From Indolivaga macrotermitis (lineage in GTDB: Bacteria; Bacteroidota; Bacteroidia; Bacteroidales; Dysgonomonadaceae): DNA of 64,000 nucleotides. This document shows, in pieces, positions 37,001-46,378 of the stretch (position 1 is its first letter; each line of letters begins with the position of its first letter). The position numbers were made by a program, and so were the translations under genes. The stretch spans positions 124,001 through 188,000 of the forward strand of contig NZ_FQUC01000006.1 of NCBI RefSeq assembly GCF_900128985.1. The letters are read 5' to 3'. The notes beneath the pieces were generated by a model. It was given only the letters and a program-made list of their open reading frames with translations. It was not told the DNA's origin and made no database searches.

Positions 37001-37140
37001 ACCTGATTATTGGTTATATCAGGTGACGAATCGAATGGTAATTGTGATAACGAATAACCTCCCCAGATAATAAGGGCTACAGTCATAACTCCAATTACCA
37101 ATTTATTCTCTATCGAGAATTTAATCAGTTTCTGAAACAT
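34018..37140 (-). CDS. Heavy-metal RND efflux pump (CzcA/CusA family), system 1
   Basis: 1040 residues from ATG 37140 (MFQKLIKFSIENK), which begins at the first membrane helix; an upstream in-frame ATG at 37164 adds eight residues. HME-type RND with two sets of membrane helices around large periplasmic loops. Transmembrane helix 4 carries SLGAIDFGLIVDGAVIIVE, with the acidic residues used for proton coupling in the HME class. The central cleft has GLGEIYHYTI and NNNENTGG signatures. It exports a divalent or monovalent metal ion through the CzcB/C pair. Specificity (Co/Zn/Cd or Cu/Ag) is not decided here. Confidence 0.93.
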   Translation of the reverse strand: MFQKLIKFSIENKLVIGVMTVALIIWGGYSLSQLPFDSSPDITNNQVQVITQAPSLGAQEVEQFITTPLEMALANIPKVVERRSISRSGLSVITIVFKEDADIYWARQQVSQQLKEAEEVIPQGLGKISLAPISTGLGEIYHYTIRAKEGYEDKYSITDLRTMQDWIVRKQLSGTEGVAEVSGWGGFVKQYEIAINADKLNAAGITIPEMYTALENNNENTGGSYIEQYSNQYFIRGIGLVSSLEDIEKIPVKTVNGTPILIRDVAKVQFGSSMRYGAVTRNGEGEVVAGITLMLKGENFQEVIKHVKERMEQVQKSLPEGVIIEPFIDRTQLVDRVTHTIAKNLIEGGLIVIFILVLFLGNYRAGLVVASVIPLSMLFAFGMMRLFGVSGNLMSLGAIDFGLIVDGAVIIVEAVCHHISVMKDRYKGRLLTQAEMDTEVFDSASKIRNSAAFGEIIIMIVYIPLFTLVGIEGKMFKPMAMTVFFAILGAFILSLTYVPMASALFLSKRTEHKRNFSDKMMNRISQFYRPIITKSLNWSKTLIVSMIALFAVSLFIFNRMGGEFIPNLEEGDFAAEISMAQGTSLSQMVKSTTQAEKILKDKFPEVKQAVSRIGSAEIPTDPMPIERADMMIALIPKKEWTSAKTKEELMEKMEEAVSVIPGLEIEMTQPIQMRTNELITGIKQDVAIKIYGNDLDVLASAANKVASLIKNVEGVTDPFVEKVTGLPQIQVIYNRDQLAKYGISIKDANMVLKTAFAGNEAGYVFEEDRRFDLVLRMEKDLRNDISSLENLYLPLQSGGSIPLAQVAEIKYQDAPAQVTREDAERRIYVGFNVRGRDVQNTVYDIQKILDKEFKLPAGYYYTYGGQFQNLKEAKDRLMVAVPLALLLILFLLYATLKSVKESLFVFTAIPLSAIGGIFALWIRGMPFSISAGVGFIALFGVAVLNGIVLIGQFNIFEKEGVKDIKERVIKGCMLRLRPVIMTALVASLGFLPMALSTSDGAEVQRPLATVVIGGLLTATVLTLVVLPSIYKTFTKKEKEL

Positions 37141-37221
37141 AATTTGGGAATTAAAATATAACAATTAAATATTAAGATATACCTGTTAAGGCACATCAAT
37201 ATTTCAATCAGATGCTATATT

Positions 37222-37539
37222 TTAAGCTTGTGGAGGACGCCAGAGTGTAGATGGAAAAGAAGGAATCTCCCTATCAGCATATATCGCCACATGCTTTACA
37301 TGCAGGCTGACATTGTAGAGAGGTATCTCGTAGTTTGTGGTAATACTCGAATTATGATGGCTTGTACATGAACAAAACGGGATACACAGTTCGAGCCCCG
37401 AATCGTCATGCTCTGTATCTGCCATAGGAACCAATTCAGTACTTTGTCCGAAAGTATCTGCTATCTGAACATCGCAGTGGCAAGGCAACACTACAAGGAT
37501 CAGAAAGTAAATACCTATTATAAATACAGATGGTCTCAT
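37222..37539 (-). CDS. DUF6660-like exported protein at the head of efflux system 1
   Basis: 105 residues from the ATG at 37539 (MRPSVFIIGIYFLILVVLPCHC); a longer frame from 37572 is not preferred because the shorter one starts at the hydrophobic signal. A Cys/His-rich segment (LCIPFCSCTSHHNSS, about 70) could bind metal, and the C-terminus WRPPQA matches the WxPP ending of DUF6660 proteins, which lie beside heavy-metal RND genes in Bacteroidetes. First gene of the operon; it may sense or chaperone the exported metal in the periplasm (inference). Confidence 0.75.
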   Translation of the reverse strand: MRPSVFIIGIYFLILVVLPCHCDVQIADTFGQSTELVPMADTEHDDSGLELCIPFCSCTSHHNSSITTNYEIPLYNVSLHVKHVAIYADREIPSFPSTLWRPPQA

Positions 37540-37578
37540 TTTCTCTTTCTTATATGCACAAAGATACAACAAAAACGG

Positions 37579-37625
37579 TGCAACTTAGTTGCAAATTTAT
37601 TACATAAGTAATAATTCATATCAAA
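37579..37625 (-). promoter_or_regulatory. Promoter and palindromic operator of efflux system 1
   Basis: On the minus strand: TTTG (37625-37622), 22-bp spacer, TAAATTTG (37599-37592). Directly behind the -7 box is the palindrome TGCAAC-TTA-GTTGCA (37579-37593; 6-bp arms), so a repressor bound here would cover the start of transcription. No metal-responsive regulator is encoded next to it. Confidence 0.55.
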
Positions 37626-37657
37626 AAGAGCCTCTGTAAAAATTACAAAGGCTCTTT
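37625..37657 (-). terminator. Terminator of the AcrAB-TolC-like operon
   Basis: 15-base arms (37625-37639 and 37643-37657, arm AAAGAGCCTCTGTAA, one mismatch) with a 3-nt loop; a T-run follows on the minus strand. It ends 30 bases past the outer-membrane gene's stop. Confidence 0.82.
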
Positions 37658-37687
37658 ATTTATATCTGACAAAGGGTTTAAGTTTAA

Positions 37688-39112
37688 TTATTCTATACCT
37701 CCTCCCAAAGCCCGGTAGAGGTTAGATGTAGCCTGAAGTTGTTGTAATTTATCATTGACTTGATTGAGTTGTGCATCCAACAACCCTTGTTGAGCAGTTA
37801 GAACTTCAAGGTATGTGGCTTCACCGGCTATCAACAGCTCTCTGGTATAGTCTACTGCTTTCATCAGTGATTCTACCTGGATAGCACGTGTTTCCATCTT
37901 CTTAGTAGCAGATTCATAAATTGCCATTATATCGGATACCTCTTGCCCTGCAGCCAGAACTGTTTTTTCGAATGCCAATAGAGTTGCCTGTTGTTCGGCT
38001 TTTGCTACATCATACTGTGCTATAAGTCTTTTCTTTGCGAATAATGGTTGTGTTAAACCTGCAACAATACTGGCAAACAGATTTTCCGGTTTGAAAAAAT
38101 TACTCAAGCCATTGACAGTAGAAAAGCCCAACGTCCCTGAATTTAATGTTACCGATGGATAGAAACCGGCTTTTGCTGCGTACCTTAATTCGAAAGCCGA
38201 CCGGAAAGATAATTCAGCCTGTTGCACATCCGGACGCTTTGCCAGCATTTGCGCAGGTATTCCGTAAGTTAACCGGGCAGGAACTATCTGATCCGATAGT
38301 GTAGCTCTGTTCAAAGAAACGGGAGCCCGTCCCAACATTACACATAAGGCATTTTCGAGTTGACTGATATTACTTTCTAAATCGTGAATCGATGTTTTTG
38401 CACTATATAATGCCGCCCTACTCTGCTCCACCGCTGCTCCATTAGCTAATCCGGCCTCCTTCAGAGCATCCATTGTTAAAAGATTATCATCCATCAATCC
38501 AATCATTTCATTGGTAACTATAAGTTGTTCGTCAAGAGCCAGTATCGAATAGTATGTATTAGCGATATTGGAAATCAACGAGGTTTGTATCAAGTTCCGT
38601 CCTGCATAGCTATTCAGCATATCTGCATATTTGGCTTTGGACTGCCGGTTCAGTTTCCCCCAAATATCTAACTCCCAACTGGCAACAATACCTAATGTAT
38701 ATGTTTCCTTATGATATCCCAGATTGTTTTTACTTCTAGGCATTCCGGTAAGAGGATCGGCATTACTTAATCTCGTTTGTTCTACCTGACCGGAAAGAGC
38801 TACATCCGGAAAATATGCAGCACGGGCTTGTCCCAACATCGCTTCTGCCTGTTTGATACGCTCAGTAGTAATGAGCATGTCAAAGTTATTATTCAATCCC
38901 TCATTGATATATGCCTGAAGAAGGGGATCTTTGAAATATTCCCGCCACAGAATGTCTGCAATGGTCGTAGTATCAGTCTGATTTGCGTCTCTGAATAAAT
39001 TATCACTGTTTATCTGAGGAGACTCATACTTATTCATTACCTGACAGGACGAGAGTCCTATCAGAGCTATAAGCCCTGATAGAACAAATCCTTTTATGTA
39101 GTTATTCTTCAT
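37688..39112 (-). CDS. Outer-membrane efflux lipoprotein (TolC/OprM/NodT family)
   Basis: 474 residues, lipobox LSSC (Cys23). Two OEP repeats with the family's helical tunnel signature (LINEGLNNNFDMLITTERIKQAEAMLGQARAAYFP in broken form; second from AMLAKRPDVQQAE). It is the exit duct of the drug-type RND pump encoded just upstream, whose stop overlaps its start by 11 bases. Last gene of the four-gene marR-led operon. Confidence 0.92.
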   Translation of the reverse strand: MKNNYIKGFVLSGLIALIGLSSCQVMNKYESPQINSDNLFRDANQTDTTTIADILWREYFKDPLLQAYINEGLNNNFDMLITTERIKQAEAMLGQARAAYFPDVALSGQVEQTRLSNADPLTGMPRSKNNLGYHKETYTLGIVASWELDIWGKLNRQSKAKYADMLNSYAGRNLIQTSLISNIANTYYSILALDEQLIVTNEMIGLMDDNLLTMDALKEAGLANGAAVEQSRAALYSAKTSIHDLESNISQLENALCVMLGRAPVSLNRATLSDQIVPARLTYGIPAQMLAKRPDVQQAELSFRSAFELRYAAKAGFYPSVTLNSGTLGFSTVNGLSNFFKPENLFASIVAGLTQPLFAKKRLIAQYDVAKAEQQATLLAFEKTVLAAGQEVSDIMAIYESATKKMETRAIQVESLMKAVDYTRELLIAGEATYLEVLTAQQGLLDAQLNQVNDKLQQLQATSNLYRALGGGIE

Positions 39113-42100
39113 GTCTGTTTTCTGTTAATTGTTGTTTGTTATCCAACCTTGGGTTTTTCCCGCTATAACGCTCCTGTAAACTCTGGAATATGATATAAAG
39201 AGAAGGGATTACCAATACTCCGATCATCGTACCTATAAGCATTCCTCCGATCGCACTGATACCAATAGATGCATTTCCGACAGCTCCCGCACCCGAAGCA
39301 AAAGCCAGAGGTAGCAACCCGAAAATGAAAGCGAAAGATGTCATCAGAATCGGACGAAGACGGGCTACAGCTCCATTGATCGCGGCATCAATAATACTTT
39401 GTCCTTGCTGACGCCTTTGTATTGCATATTCCACAATCAAGATTGCATTCTTAGCAAGCAAACCAATAAGCATTACCATGGAAATTTGCACATATATATT
39501 GTTTACAATGCCTTGTGATATTCCGAATATTCTCAAGAATAGGAAGACCCCTGCTAAACCAACCGGTAAGGAAAACAATACCGAAAATGGAAGAATATAA
39601 CTTTCGTAAAGTGCTGCAAGCAGTAAGTAAACGAATATGAAGCAAATGATGAATATAATTATCGTTTGATCGGTGCTATTAGCTTCCTCACGCGACATAC
39701 CTGCATACTCATGACTATATCCATCAGGTAGAATAGTTTTGTCCAAAGACATTTCATCCACTATCCGAATAACGTCTCCGGTACTGTATCCTTCGAGCGA
39801 ATTGGGCATTATTACCACATCCATTGCCTGAAACATATTAAAACGGCTCAAAGTCTGCGGAGCTGTAACATCTGTTATAGAGATAAATTCCGTAACCGGA
39901 GCCATTTCTCCGTTTCCGGTTTGCACAAAGATTCCGCTAAGATCTTCTTCTTTAGTCCTGTATTCCGGACCGGCCTGAAGCATTACCCGGAATTGCTTGC
40001 CATACAAATTAAAATTCGAAGCATAAAAACTACCAATATAAGCCTGAAGGGTACTCATTATATCATTAAGAGTCAGCCCTGCAGCTTTTATCTTAGGCAT
40101 ATCGGCCTCAATTAGCTTTTGTGGAAAGTTTGGGTTAAAGTTCGTCATAGCCATCATGATTTCTTCACGTTCGTTCAGTTTTGCGACATAGTTGAGAGTG
40201 ACACTATAGAATTTCTGAATATCGCCTCCCATCCTATCCTGTAATTGCAATTCTACACCGTTACCCATACCAAACCCTTGTAAGGTAGGAGTCGCCATAA
40301 AGAAGAACGTAGCTTCTTTTATACCTCCTGTTTTTTGGGACAAAATGGCTGCTACCGCGTCTGTAGAAAGTTTACGGTCTCCCCATGGATCCATCTTGAT
40401 AACCACCGTACCATACGAACTACCTATACCACTCATAAAGTTAACTCCCGATATGTTGGTAACTGTTTTTATTCCTTCTATCTCCATTGCAGCATCAACT
40501 ACCAGATTAACAATACTATCCGATCTCTCAAGAGACGAAGATGGTGGTAAGGTTACAAATCCGATAACAACACCGCTATCTTCCTGTGGAACAAACCCTG
40601 TCGGAGTAGTTTTCATCAATCCATACAATAGTAAGGACGCACCGCCTATGATTCCAAAAGTGATCCATCGATGCCCTTTTTTTCCTAAGAAATGAAGGCT
40701 CGACTTGTATTTTTGTGTTGCGGCACTAAAAGCTATATTAAAATTACTATAGAAACGCTGAAGTAATCCTTTCTTTTGAGATTCTTCATCATGGGGTTTC
40801 AGTAATATAGCACATAAAGCAGGGCTTAATGTTAAAGCATTCACCGCCGATATCAGGATAGCTATAGCCAAAGTCAACCCGAATTGCTTAAAAAACACTC
40901 CGGAAGTTCCGCCAATAAAACTGACCGGGATAAACACAGCCGACATAACCAAGGTAATAGATACAATTGCGGGAGCAATCTCTTTCATTGCCTTCAGCGT
41001 AGCTTCTCTTGGGTCTTTCATTCCAGATTCCAGCTGCGCATGAACAGCCTCGACGACAACAATAGCATCATCGACTACTATACCAATGGCCAGTACCATC
41101 GCAAATAATGTAAGCAGATTGATAGAAAAGCCAAACAGTTGAAGGAAAAAGAAGGTTCCTATAATAGCAACCGGAACAGCAATAGCCGGAATGAGTGTAG
41201 ACTTGAAATCTTGCAAGAATACAAAAACGACTATAAATACCAAGATAAAAGCTTCAATTAAAGTTATAAATACCTTACTGATAGATGCTTCAAGAAATTC
41301 ACTCGAATCCATCAGATAATGCACCTTTATCCCTTCGGGAAAAGATTTTTCCGCTTCATTAATAACAGCTTTAACCCCTTCAATCACTTCCTGCGCATTA
41401 GATCCTGCAGTCTGGCTGATAGACATAAAAGCAGACTCTTCTGTCTTATTGGTCATTGTGGTTACCGTATAATTCAGTGCCCCCAGTTCCACATCAGCTA
41501 TATCCTTTATCTTTAGTATATGCTCATCTTGTGAACGGATAATTATATTACCGAACTCCTCAACAGATTTTAAACGTCCTGTATATTTCAATGTGTATTG
41601 GAACGACTGATTACTGTTTGATCCCAATTCACCGGGAGCAGCCTCAATATTCTGATCCTGAAGAGCGGCTATTACCTCCTGTACCGACAACTTATAGCTG
41701 GTCATTACATCAGGTTTCAACCAGATACGCATCGAATAGTCTTTAGTTCCGTAAACACTGGCATCGCCAACCCCGTATACACGCTTAATTTGCGGCAGGA
41801 TGTTTATATTAGCATAATTCTGCAGGAATTCTCCGTCATAATCCTTATTCTCAGTAGTCAGGGCAATAGCCAATATTGTACTATTCTGTTGTTTGGCAAC
41901 GATAACACCGATTTGTGTCACCTCTTGAGGTAAAACAGGCGTAGCCCGCGAAACCCGGTTTTGTACATTTACAGCAGCTATGTCGGGATTAGTTCCCTGC
42001 CGGAAAAAGATCCTGACCATTCCCATACCATTATTTGCCGACGACGAAGTCATATAAGTCATACCTTCAACTCCGTTTACTTGTTCTTCGATCGGTATTA

Positions 42101-42284
42101 CCACGCTATTCATTACCACATCGGCATTAGCTCCGGGATATGTTGCCGATATTGCCACTGTCGGCGGTGCAATATCCGGATATTGTTCAACTGGTAGACT
42201 AGCGATACCAATGATACCCAGTACAACTATAATAATAGATATCACGGTAGATAATACGGGTCTTTCTATAAAAGTCTTTAGCAT
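39102..42284 (-). CDS. Hydrophobic/amphiphilic RND efflux pump (AcrB/MexB-like, HAE1)
   Basis: 1060 residues. Starts with the AcrB-type MLKTFIERPVLSTVISI and has PVEQYPDIAPPTV, the HAE1 porter domains, and the proton-relay helix 4 VLAIGIVVDDAIVVVEAV (paired aspartates). C-terminal half repeats the plan. It exports drugs, dyes, detergents or bile acids through the adaptor and OprM-like protein of the same operon. It lies 41 bases after the adaptor gene. Confidence 0.95.
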   Translation of the reverse strand: MLKTFIERPVLSTVISIIIVVLGIIGIASLPVEQYPDIAPPTVAISATYPGANADVVMNSVVIPIEEQVNGVEGMTYMTSSSANNGMGMVRIFFRQGTNPDIAAVNVQNRVSRATPVLPQEVTQIGVIVAKQQNSTILAIALTTENKDYDGEFLQNYANINILPQIKRVYGVGDASVYGTKDYSMRIWLKPDVMTSYKLSVQEVIAALQDQNIEAAPGELGSNSNQSFQYTLKYTGRLKSVEEFGNIIIRSQDEHILKIKDIADVELGALNYTVTTMTNKTEESAFMSISQTAGSNAQEVIEGVKAVINEAEKSFPEGIKVHYLMDSSEFLEASISKVFITLIEAFILVFIVVFVFLQDFKSTLIPAIAVPVAIIGTFFFLQLFGFSINLLTLFAMVLAIGIVVDDAIVVVEAVHAQLESGMKDPREATLKAMKEIAPAIVSITLVMSAVFIPVSFIGGTSGVFFKQFGLTLAIAILISAVNALTLSPALCAILLKPHDEESQKKGLLQRFYSNFNIAFSAATQKYKSSLHFLGKKGHRWITFGIIGGASLLLYGLMKTTPTGFVPQEDSGVVIGFVTLPPSSSLERSDSIVNLVVDAAMEIEGIKTVTNISGVNFMSGIGSSYGTVVIKMDPWGDRKLSTDAVAAILSQKTGGIKEATFFFMATPTLQGFGMGNGVELQLQDRMGGDIQKFYSVTLNYVAKLNEREEIMMAMTNFNPNFPQKLIEADMPKIKAAGLTLNDIMSTLQAYIGSFYASNFNLYGKQFRVMLQAGPEYRTKEEDLSGIFVQTGNGEMAPVTEFISITDVTAPQTLSRFNMFQAMDVVIMPNSLEGYSTGDVIRIVDEMSLDKTILPDGYSHEYAGMSREEANSTDQTIIIFIICFIFVYLLLAALYESYILPFSVLFSLPVGLAGVFLFLRIFGISQGIVNNIYVQISMVMLIGLLAKNAILIVEYAIQRRQQGQSIIDAAINGAVARLRPILMTSFAFIFGLLPLAFASGAGAVGNASIGISAIGGMLIGTMIGVLVIPSLYIIFQSLQERYSGKNPRLDNKQQLTENRHEE

Positions 42285-42325
42285 TGTATTTCCTTTTTAT
42301 GTTTTCAATAAATCGATTAATTAAC

Positions 42326-43429
42326 TTATTCGAACTTGATCTTTTTTCCATTACTCAGTGTAGCAATACCTTCAGTGACAATACGCTCACCATCATTCAA
42401 ACCTCCGGTTACAGCATAGTTTTGCCCATCGGGAGTTGAAACAACCGATATTATTTTTTGCACAACAGAGTCTCCCTGAACTGTAAATACCAGCACTTTA
42501 TCTTGTTGCGCAAACGTTGCCCTCTGAGGTATTACAAATACATTTTCTAAATTTCTGGGAACTGATATTTTCCCGCTTGTTCCGCTCCTCAATACGCCTT
42601 GTTTATTGGGGAATTCTGCTCTCAAACTGGCAGAGCCTGTCGTTATATTAACTGTACCTGTTATAGTTTCGATCCGCCCTTTTTCCTGATAAACAGTCCC
42701 ATTTGCAAGTATTAAAGCTACTTCAGGCAGGTTCTTCAGTTTTTCCGCCTGAGTATCTCCACCTATATTTTCGAGGAAGATTGCAAGTTCTTTTTCATTC
42801 AGGCTGAAATAAGCGAACACATTGCTGGTGTTAGCAACAGTAGTCAGAACATTAGCTGAGTTTACAAGGCTCCCCAAACGCAATGGTATAGAACTGACAA
42901 CCCCATCCACCGGACTACTTACGTTTGTCCAGCTCATAGTCGCATGGGCATTTTTCAAAGCAGCTTCAGCTTGTGCCAGGCCTGCCATTGCCGTCTCATA
43001 TGAATCCTCTGCCGTTAGTAACTGCACATTACCAATAATCCCTTTTTCGGCCAATGGACGAATACGGTCAACATTAATTTTAGCTGTATTAACCTGAGCT
43101 TTTGCACTCTTCACATTAGCCTCCGCAGTAGTCAAAGCTTGTTCCGCCTGTGGCGAATTAATCTTAAACAGCAATTGCCCTTTTTTAACGACAGCACCTT
43201 CATCCACATATATGGCATCTATAAATCCATCAATGCGCGGACGGATATCAATATCTTCCTGTCCTTTGATAGTAGCCGGATATACAGATGTCAGTTGGGT
43301 ATTCTGCTGACTAACTAGCATTGTTGGATATGTTTGCAATTGCCCTTGTGGTATATCCTGTTTTTTTCTACATGATGGCACAAGCAACATGAAAACTGTT
43401 ATTCCGAAAACAATCTCTTTTAGTTTCAT
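42326..43429 (-). CDS. RND efflux periplasmic adaptor (AcrA-like)
   Basis: 367 residues, lipoprotein (VPSC, Cys20). Layout of membrane-fusion proteins: GFIDAIYVDEGAVVKKGQLLFKI (lipoyl half), helical hairpin with Ala-rich segments (about 95-155), second lipoyl half (SPVDGVVSSIPLRLGSLVN), beta-barrel, and membrane-proximal end GGLNDGERIVTEG. It couples the AcrB-like pump to the outer-membrane protein. It follows marR by four bases. Confidence 0.93.
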   Translation of the reverse strand: MKLKEIVFGITVFMLLVPSCRKKQDIPQGQLQTYPTMLVSQQNTQLTSVYPATIKGQEDIDIRPRIDGFIDAIYVDEGAVVKKGQLLFKINSPQAEQALTTAEANVKSAKAQVNTAKINVDRIRPLAEKGIIGNVQLLTAEDSYETAMAGLAQAEAALKNAHATMSWTNVSSPVDGVVSSIPLRLGSLVNSANVLTTVANTSNVFAYFSLNEKELAIFLENIGGDTQAEKLKNLPEVALILANGTVYQEKGRIETITGTVNITTGSASLRAEFPNKQGVLRSGTSGKISVPRNLENVFVIPQRATFAQQDKVLVFTVQGDSVVQKIISVVSTPDGQNYAVTGGLNDGERIVTEGIATLSNGKKIKFE

Positions 43430-43433
43430 ATCT

Positions 43434-43889
43434 TTAAAAATTTAGTTTGTTTAGCTTATCAGATAAGATTATTAATTGCGACACGAGTAGTTTCTTATCA
43501 ATATTCTGATAGATTAGCTTAGAGGTTTTCCCAACTTTGGATAATGCTTTGCGGTAAAGTTCTTCACCCAAAGGGGTAATCCTTACAATAATCGTCCGAG
43601 TATTGACCGGACTGCGAGTCCGTGTTATAAATCCTTTTCTTTGTAGATTTCGTAAAATAGTAGAAGTTGTCATCGGATCGATCTGTGTTCTTTCAGACAA
43701 GTCAATCTGGATAATTTCTTCATCATTCACCGAAAAGTGATATATGGCAGATAGAATTTCAAACTGAGAGCACGTCAACCCGAATTTATCAAGGTCTTGT
43801 TTCTTGATTTTAGTCAATTGCTTAATAACCTGCCACATCAAACTGTTAACCGTTAAAAACGAATCTTTTATCATTTGCATTTGGCTCAT
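43434..43889 (-). CDS. MarR-family repressor of the drug efflux operon
   Basis: 151 residues, winged-helix MarR layout: DKFGLTCSQFEILSAIYHF, recognition helix IDPMTTSTILRNLQRKGFITR, wing SPVNTRTIIVRITPLGEELY. As first gene of the operon, it most likely represses its own transcription and that of the pump, with derepression by a drug-like ligand. Divergent from an AraC-family gene; the 224 bases between them should hold its operator, but no clear palindrome was singled out. Confidence 0.92.
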   Translation of the reverse strand: MSQMQMIKDSFLTVNSLMWQVIKQLTKIKKQDLDKFGLTCSQFEILSAIYHFSVNDEEIIQIDLSERTQIDPMTTSTILRNLQRKGFITRTRSPVNTRTIIVRITPLGEELYRKALSKVGKTSKLIYQNIDKKLLVSQLIILSDKLNKLNF

Positions 43890-44113
43890 AGTACTTATTG
43901 TTTGAATTATTATAAATACGCTTACAATGGAAAGCGATAACCTCTAGTGTAAAAGATCTTTTTACAAAAGTGAAGATTTTACAGACGATACTTTATTCTT
44001 ATTTTTCCCGAAAAATGTCTTGTTTTTCAGTTTTCTATTTTGGTTTATCCAAATAAATTACTTATATTGGCTGGATAGGTTGGTTATCAGATTTAGGACT
44101 TTATTCGAATACT

Positions 44114-44992
44114 ATGAATACCATATTATCAAGTATTTCAACAGATAATGCGTCTGGCGAAATGGGTTGTTCTATTATTAAAGACTATATTATTTCCGAT
44201 GGAAAAGGCAGTTGTAAACCTTTCTTTCTAGAACAACCAACAGCTATTCAAGGCATGATATTTATGCTTTGCAAAGGAGGTAAACTCTCCATGAAGATTA
44301 ACTCTATAGAGTATACAATCAGAAAATACTCTTTACTCACCCTATTATCCGGAAGTATTTGTGAAACTATTGAGATTAGTGATGATTTCACATTCGAGTT
44401 TCTATTCTACTCTATTGACTTTTCGTTCGAACTGAATATTCCTGTAAATATTGATTTATTGGAGAAGGTATCACGATTCCCCGTGGTCAATCTGGCAGAA
44501 GTTCAGTTTGAATCTATGCTTGACTTTCATTCATTTATGGCCAAACACCATGGGAATGAAGAACACAAATTCAGGGAACATCTTGCCAAAAATCTCCTAG
44601 CTTCATTTATGACGGAAATGTGTAATATTTACGGCGAACCGAGAGAGCATAAGTCCTATAGCGATGTCTATGGGCGCAGGGCAGAGATATACCGGCATTT
44701 CTGTAAACTATTAATTGAATATATCAAAAAGGAAAGGACAGTACAGTTTTATGCGGATAAGATTTGCATTTGTCCCAAATATTTGTCGCAGTTAATTAAG
44801 CAAATCAGTGGGAAACCTATTATGGAATGGATTAACGGATCGACTATAATTATTATTAAGTCTATGCTTAAAACATCTCCTATGTCTATCTCCCAGATAG
44901 CTGATGAACTGAATTTTCCTAATCCTTCGTTTTTTGGTTATTACTTTAAAAAACATACGGGTATGACACCATTACGATATCGTGAAAGTTGA
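44114..44992 (+). CDS. AraC-family transcriptional regulator
   Basis: 292 residues. N-terminal cupin-type sensor (about 1-150, MKINSIEYTIRKYSLLTLLSGS) and C-terminal two helix-turn-helix units: VQFYADKICICPKYLSQLIKQISGKP and MSISQIADELNFPNPSFFGYYFKKHTG, with the family end MTPLRYR. Divergent from the marR-led efflux operon, which it may also control. The ligand is not known. Confidence 0.92.
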   Translation: MNTILSSISTDNASGEMGCSIIKDYIISDGKGSCKPFFLEQPTAIQGMIFMLCKGGKLSMKINSIEYTIRKYSLLTLLSGSICETIEISDDFTFEFLFYSIDFSFELNIPVNIDLLEKVSRFPVVNLAEVQFESMLDFHSFMAKHHGNEEHKFREHLAKNLLASFMTEMCNIYGEPREHKSYSDVYGRRAEIYRHFCKLLIEYIKKERTVQFYADKICICPKYLSQLIKQISGKPIMEWINGSTIIIIKSMLKTSPMSISQIADELNFPNPSFFGYYFKKHTGMTPLRYRES

Positions 44993-45189
44993 CATAATCC
45001 GTTCCTCTTTTAGCCGGATAAATACTAAAAGAAGAAAATAGAACATTTTGTTGGAAATATTAGACAAGGTTTATTTCAATTAATTTAAAACCTTTGTTTA
45101 TACAATTCGGAGTCAGATTTTATCCTGAGGATAGGCTTGACGGACATGATTTATTGCCTCCGGTATTTATTAATTAAGACAACAATCAT

Positions 45190-46335
45190 ATGGAGAACAG
45201 AACAATAACAATTGCCATACATACTCAAGGGAAGGCATTAAAACTAAAGCAGATACTCGAAAACGCAGGTATCCCTGTTTCATTCGAAGTATTGCACCGG
45301 GATAATACAGAAAAAAACACGGAGGGAATCGCTGTAAAGATTAACAAGTCGCAGCTATTCAACGCCTTGTCTGTTATAGAAGAGTATAAACTATTCAGTT
45401 ATAACGACGCACAAACTTACAAAATAGATGACGGACGCAAACGGATTCTGGTTGCTGTCGATTTCTCTTCGTATTCTATGAAAGCGTGTCATATTGCTTT
45501 CAGCATAGCAAAAAGTATGGGGGCAAAAGTAAAAATTTTCCATGTTTTCAACAGAATCCTTTTCCCTTTACATATGCCTTTTGCCGATATGTTAAAAGAA
45601 GAAGACGATCCCGGGATACTTGACAAAACAAGGAGGAAAATGCTGGATCTTTGTGTTGAAATAGATAAAAACATTACGGAGGGAATCTTTCCTTCTGTAA
45701 ATTATTCGTATTCGCTAAGAGAAGGTATTGTTGAAGAAGAAATAGAAAGTTTTATCAGGGAATATAAGCCTGCTTTACTTGTAGTTGGGACAAAAGGAAA
45801 AAATAATAACCAGAGAAACCTCTTAGGCAGCGTTACCGCCGATATTATCGAGATGACAAATGTACCTGTATTGGCAGTGCCTGAGAAAGCTTTTATTAAG
45901 GACATCAACAGCGTTAAAGAACTTGCTTTTTTTACAAATATGTATAAGCGCGATTTAATATCTTTCGATTATCTGGTCAATTCCATATTACCCTATAAGA
46001 ATATTAATATAACACTGGTTCATGTTCACAACATCAAAAAGAAAGAAACAAGATGGACAGAGGCTGATATGTCGGATTTAAAAGATTTTTTCAAAGAAAA
46101 ATATTCGAAACTGAATATTGAGTATAAGTTGATAACTGTTAATAAAACCATTGATGCAATTCCTCTTGTAAAAGAATTCATCGAAAAACAGAACATTGAT
46201 GTTGTGTCAGTTAATACACAACGCCGGAATTTATTAGGGCGGATATTTATCCCAAGTACCTCGCGTAAAATCCTCTCATCTTTAGATGTCGTATTACTTG
46301 CATTAAGAGGCGATAATTTTTTGCATCCGGATTAA
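45190..46335 (+). CDS. Two-domain universal stress protein with extra N-terminal domain
   Basis: 381 residues, cytoplasmic. An N-terminal segment of about 85 residues (ITIAIHTQGKALKLKQILENAG, with VKINKSQLFNALSVIEEY) resembles a DUF2007-like ferredoxin-fold signal domain. Two UspA domains follow: 85-235 (RILVAVDFSSYSMKACHIAFSIA, and the nucleotide-binding VVGTKGKNNNQRNLLGSVTADI) and a degenerate second one to the end. The first has the G-x2-G-x9-G-S loop of ATP-binding Usps; the second lacks it. Typical of stress response in Bacteroidetes. Isolated gene. Confidence 0.85.
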   Translation: MENRTITIAIHTQGKALKLKQILENAGIPVSFEVLHRDNTEKNTEGIAVKINKSQLFNALSVIEEYKLFSYNDAQTYKIDDGRKRILVAVDFSSYSMKACHIAFSIAKSMGAKVKIFHVFNRILFPLHMPFADMLKEEDDPGILDKTRRKMLDLCVEIDKNITEGIFPSVNYSYSLREGIVEEEIESFIREYKPALLVVGTKGKNNNQRNLLGSVTADIIEMTNVPVLAVPEKAFIKDINSVKELAFFTNMYKRDLISFDYLVNSILPYKNINITLVHVHNIKKKETRWTEADMSDLKDFFKEKYSKLNIEYKLITVNKTIDAIPLVKEFIEKQNIDVVSVNTQRRNLLGRIFIPSTSRKILSSLDVVLLALRGDNFLHPD

Positions 46336-46378
46336 GTAAGGGAAATAATTAACCGGGATCTAATAATAAAACTTATGC

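Noticed and set aside
45190-45445. N-terminal segment of the stress protein as a separate gene
   Set aside because: Continuous frame with the UspA domains and no stop or internal start with better context.
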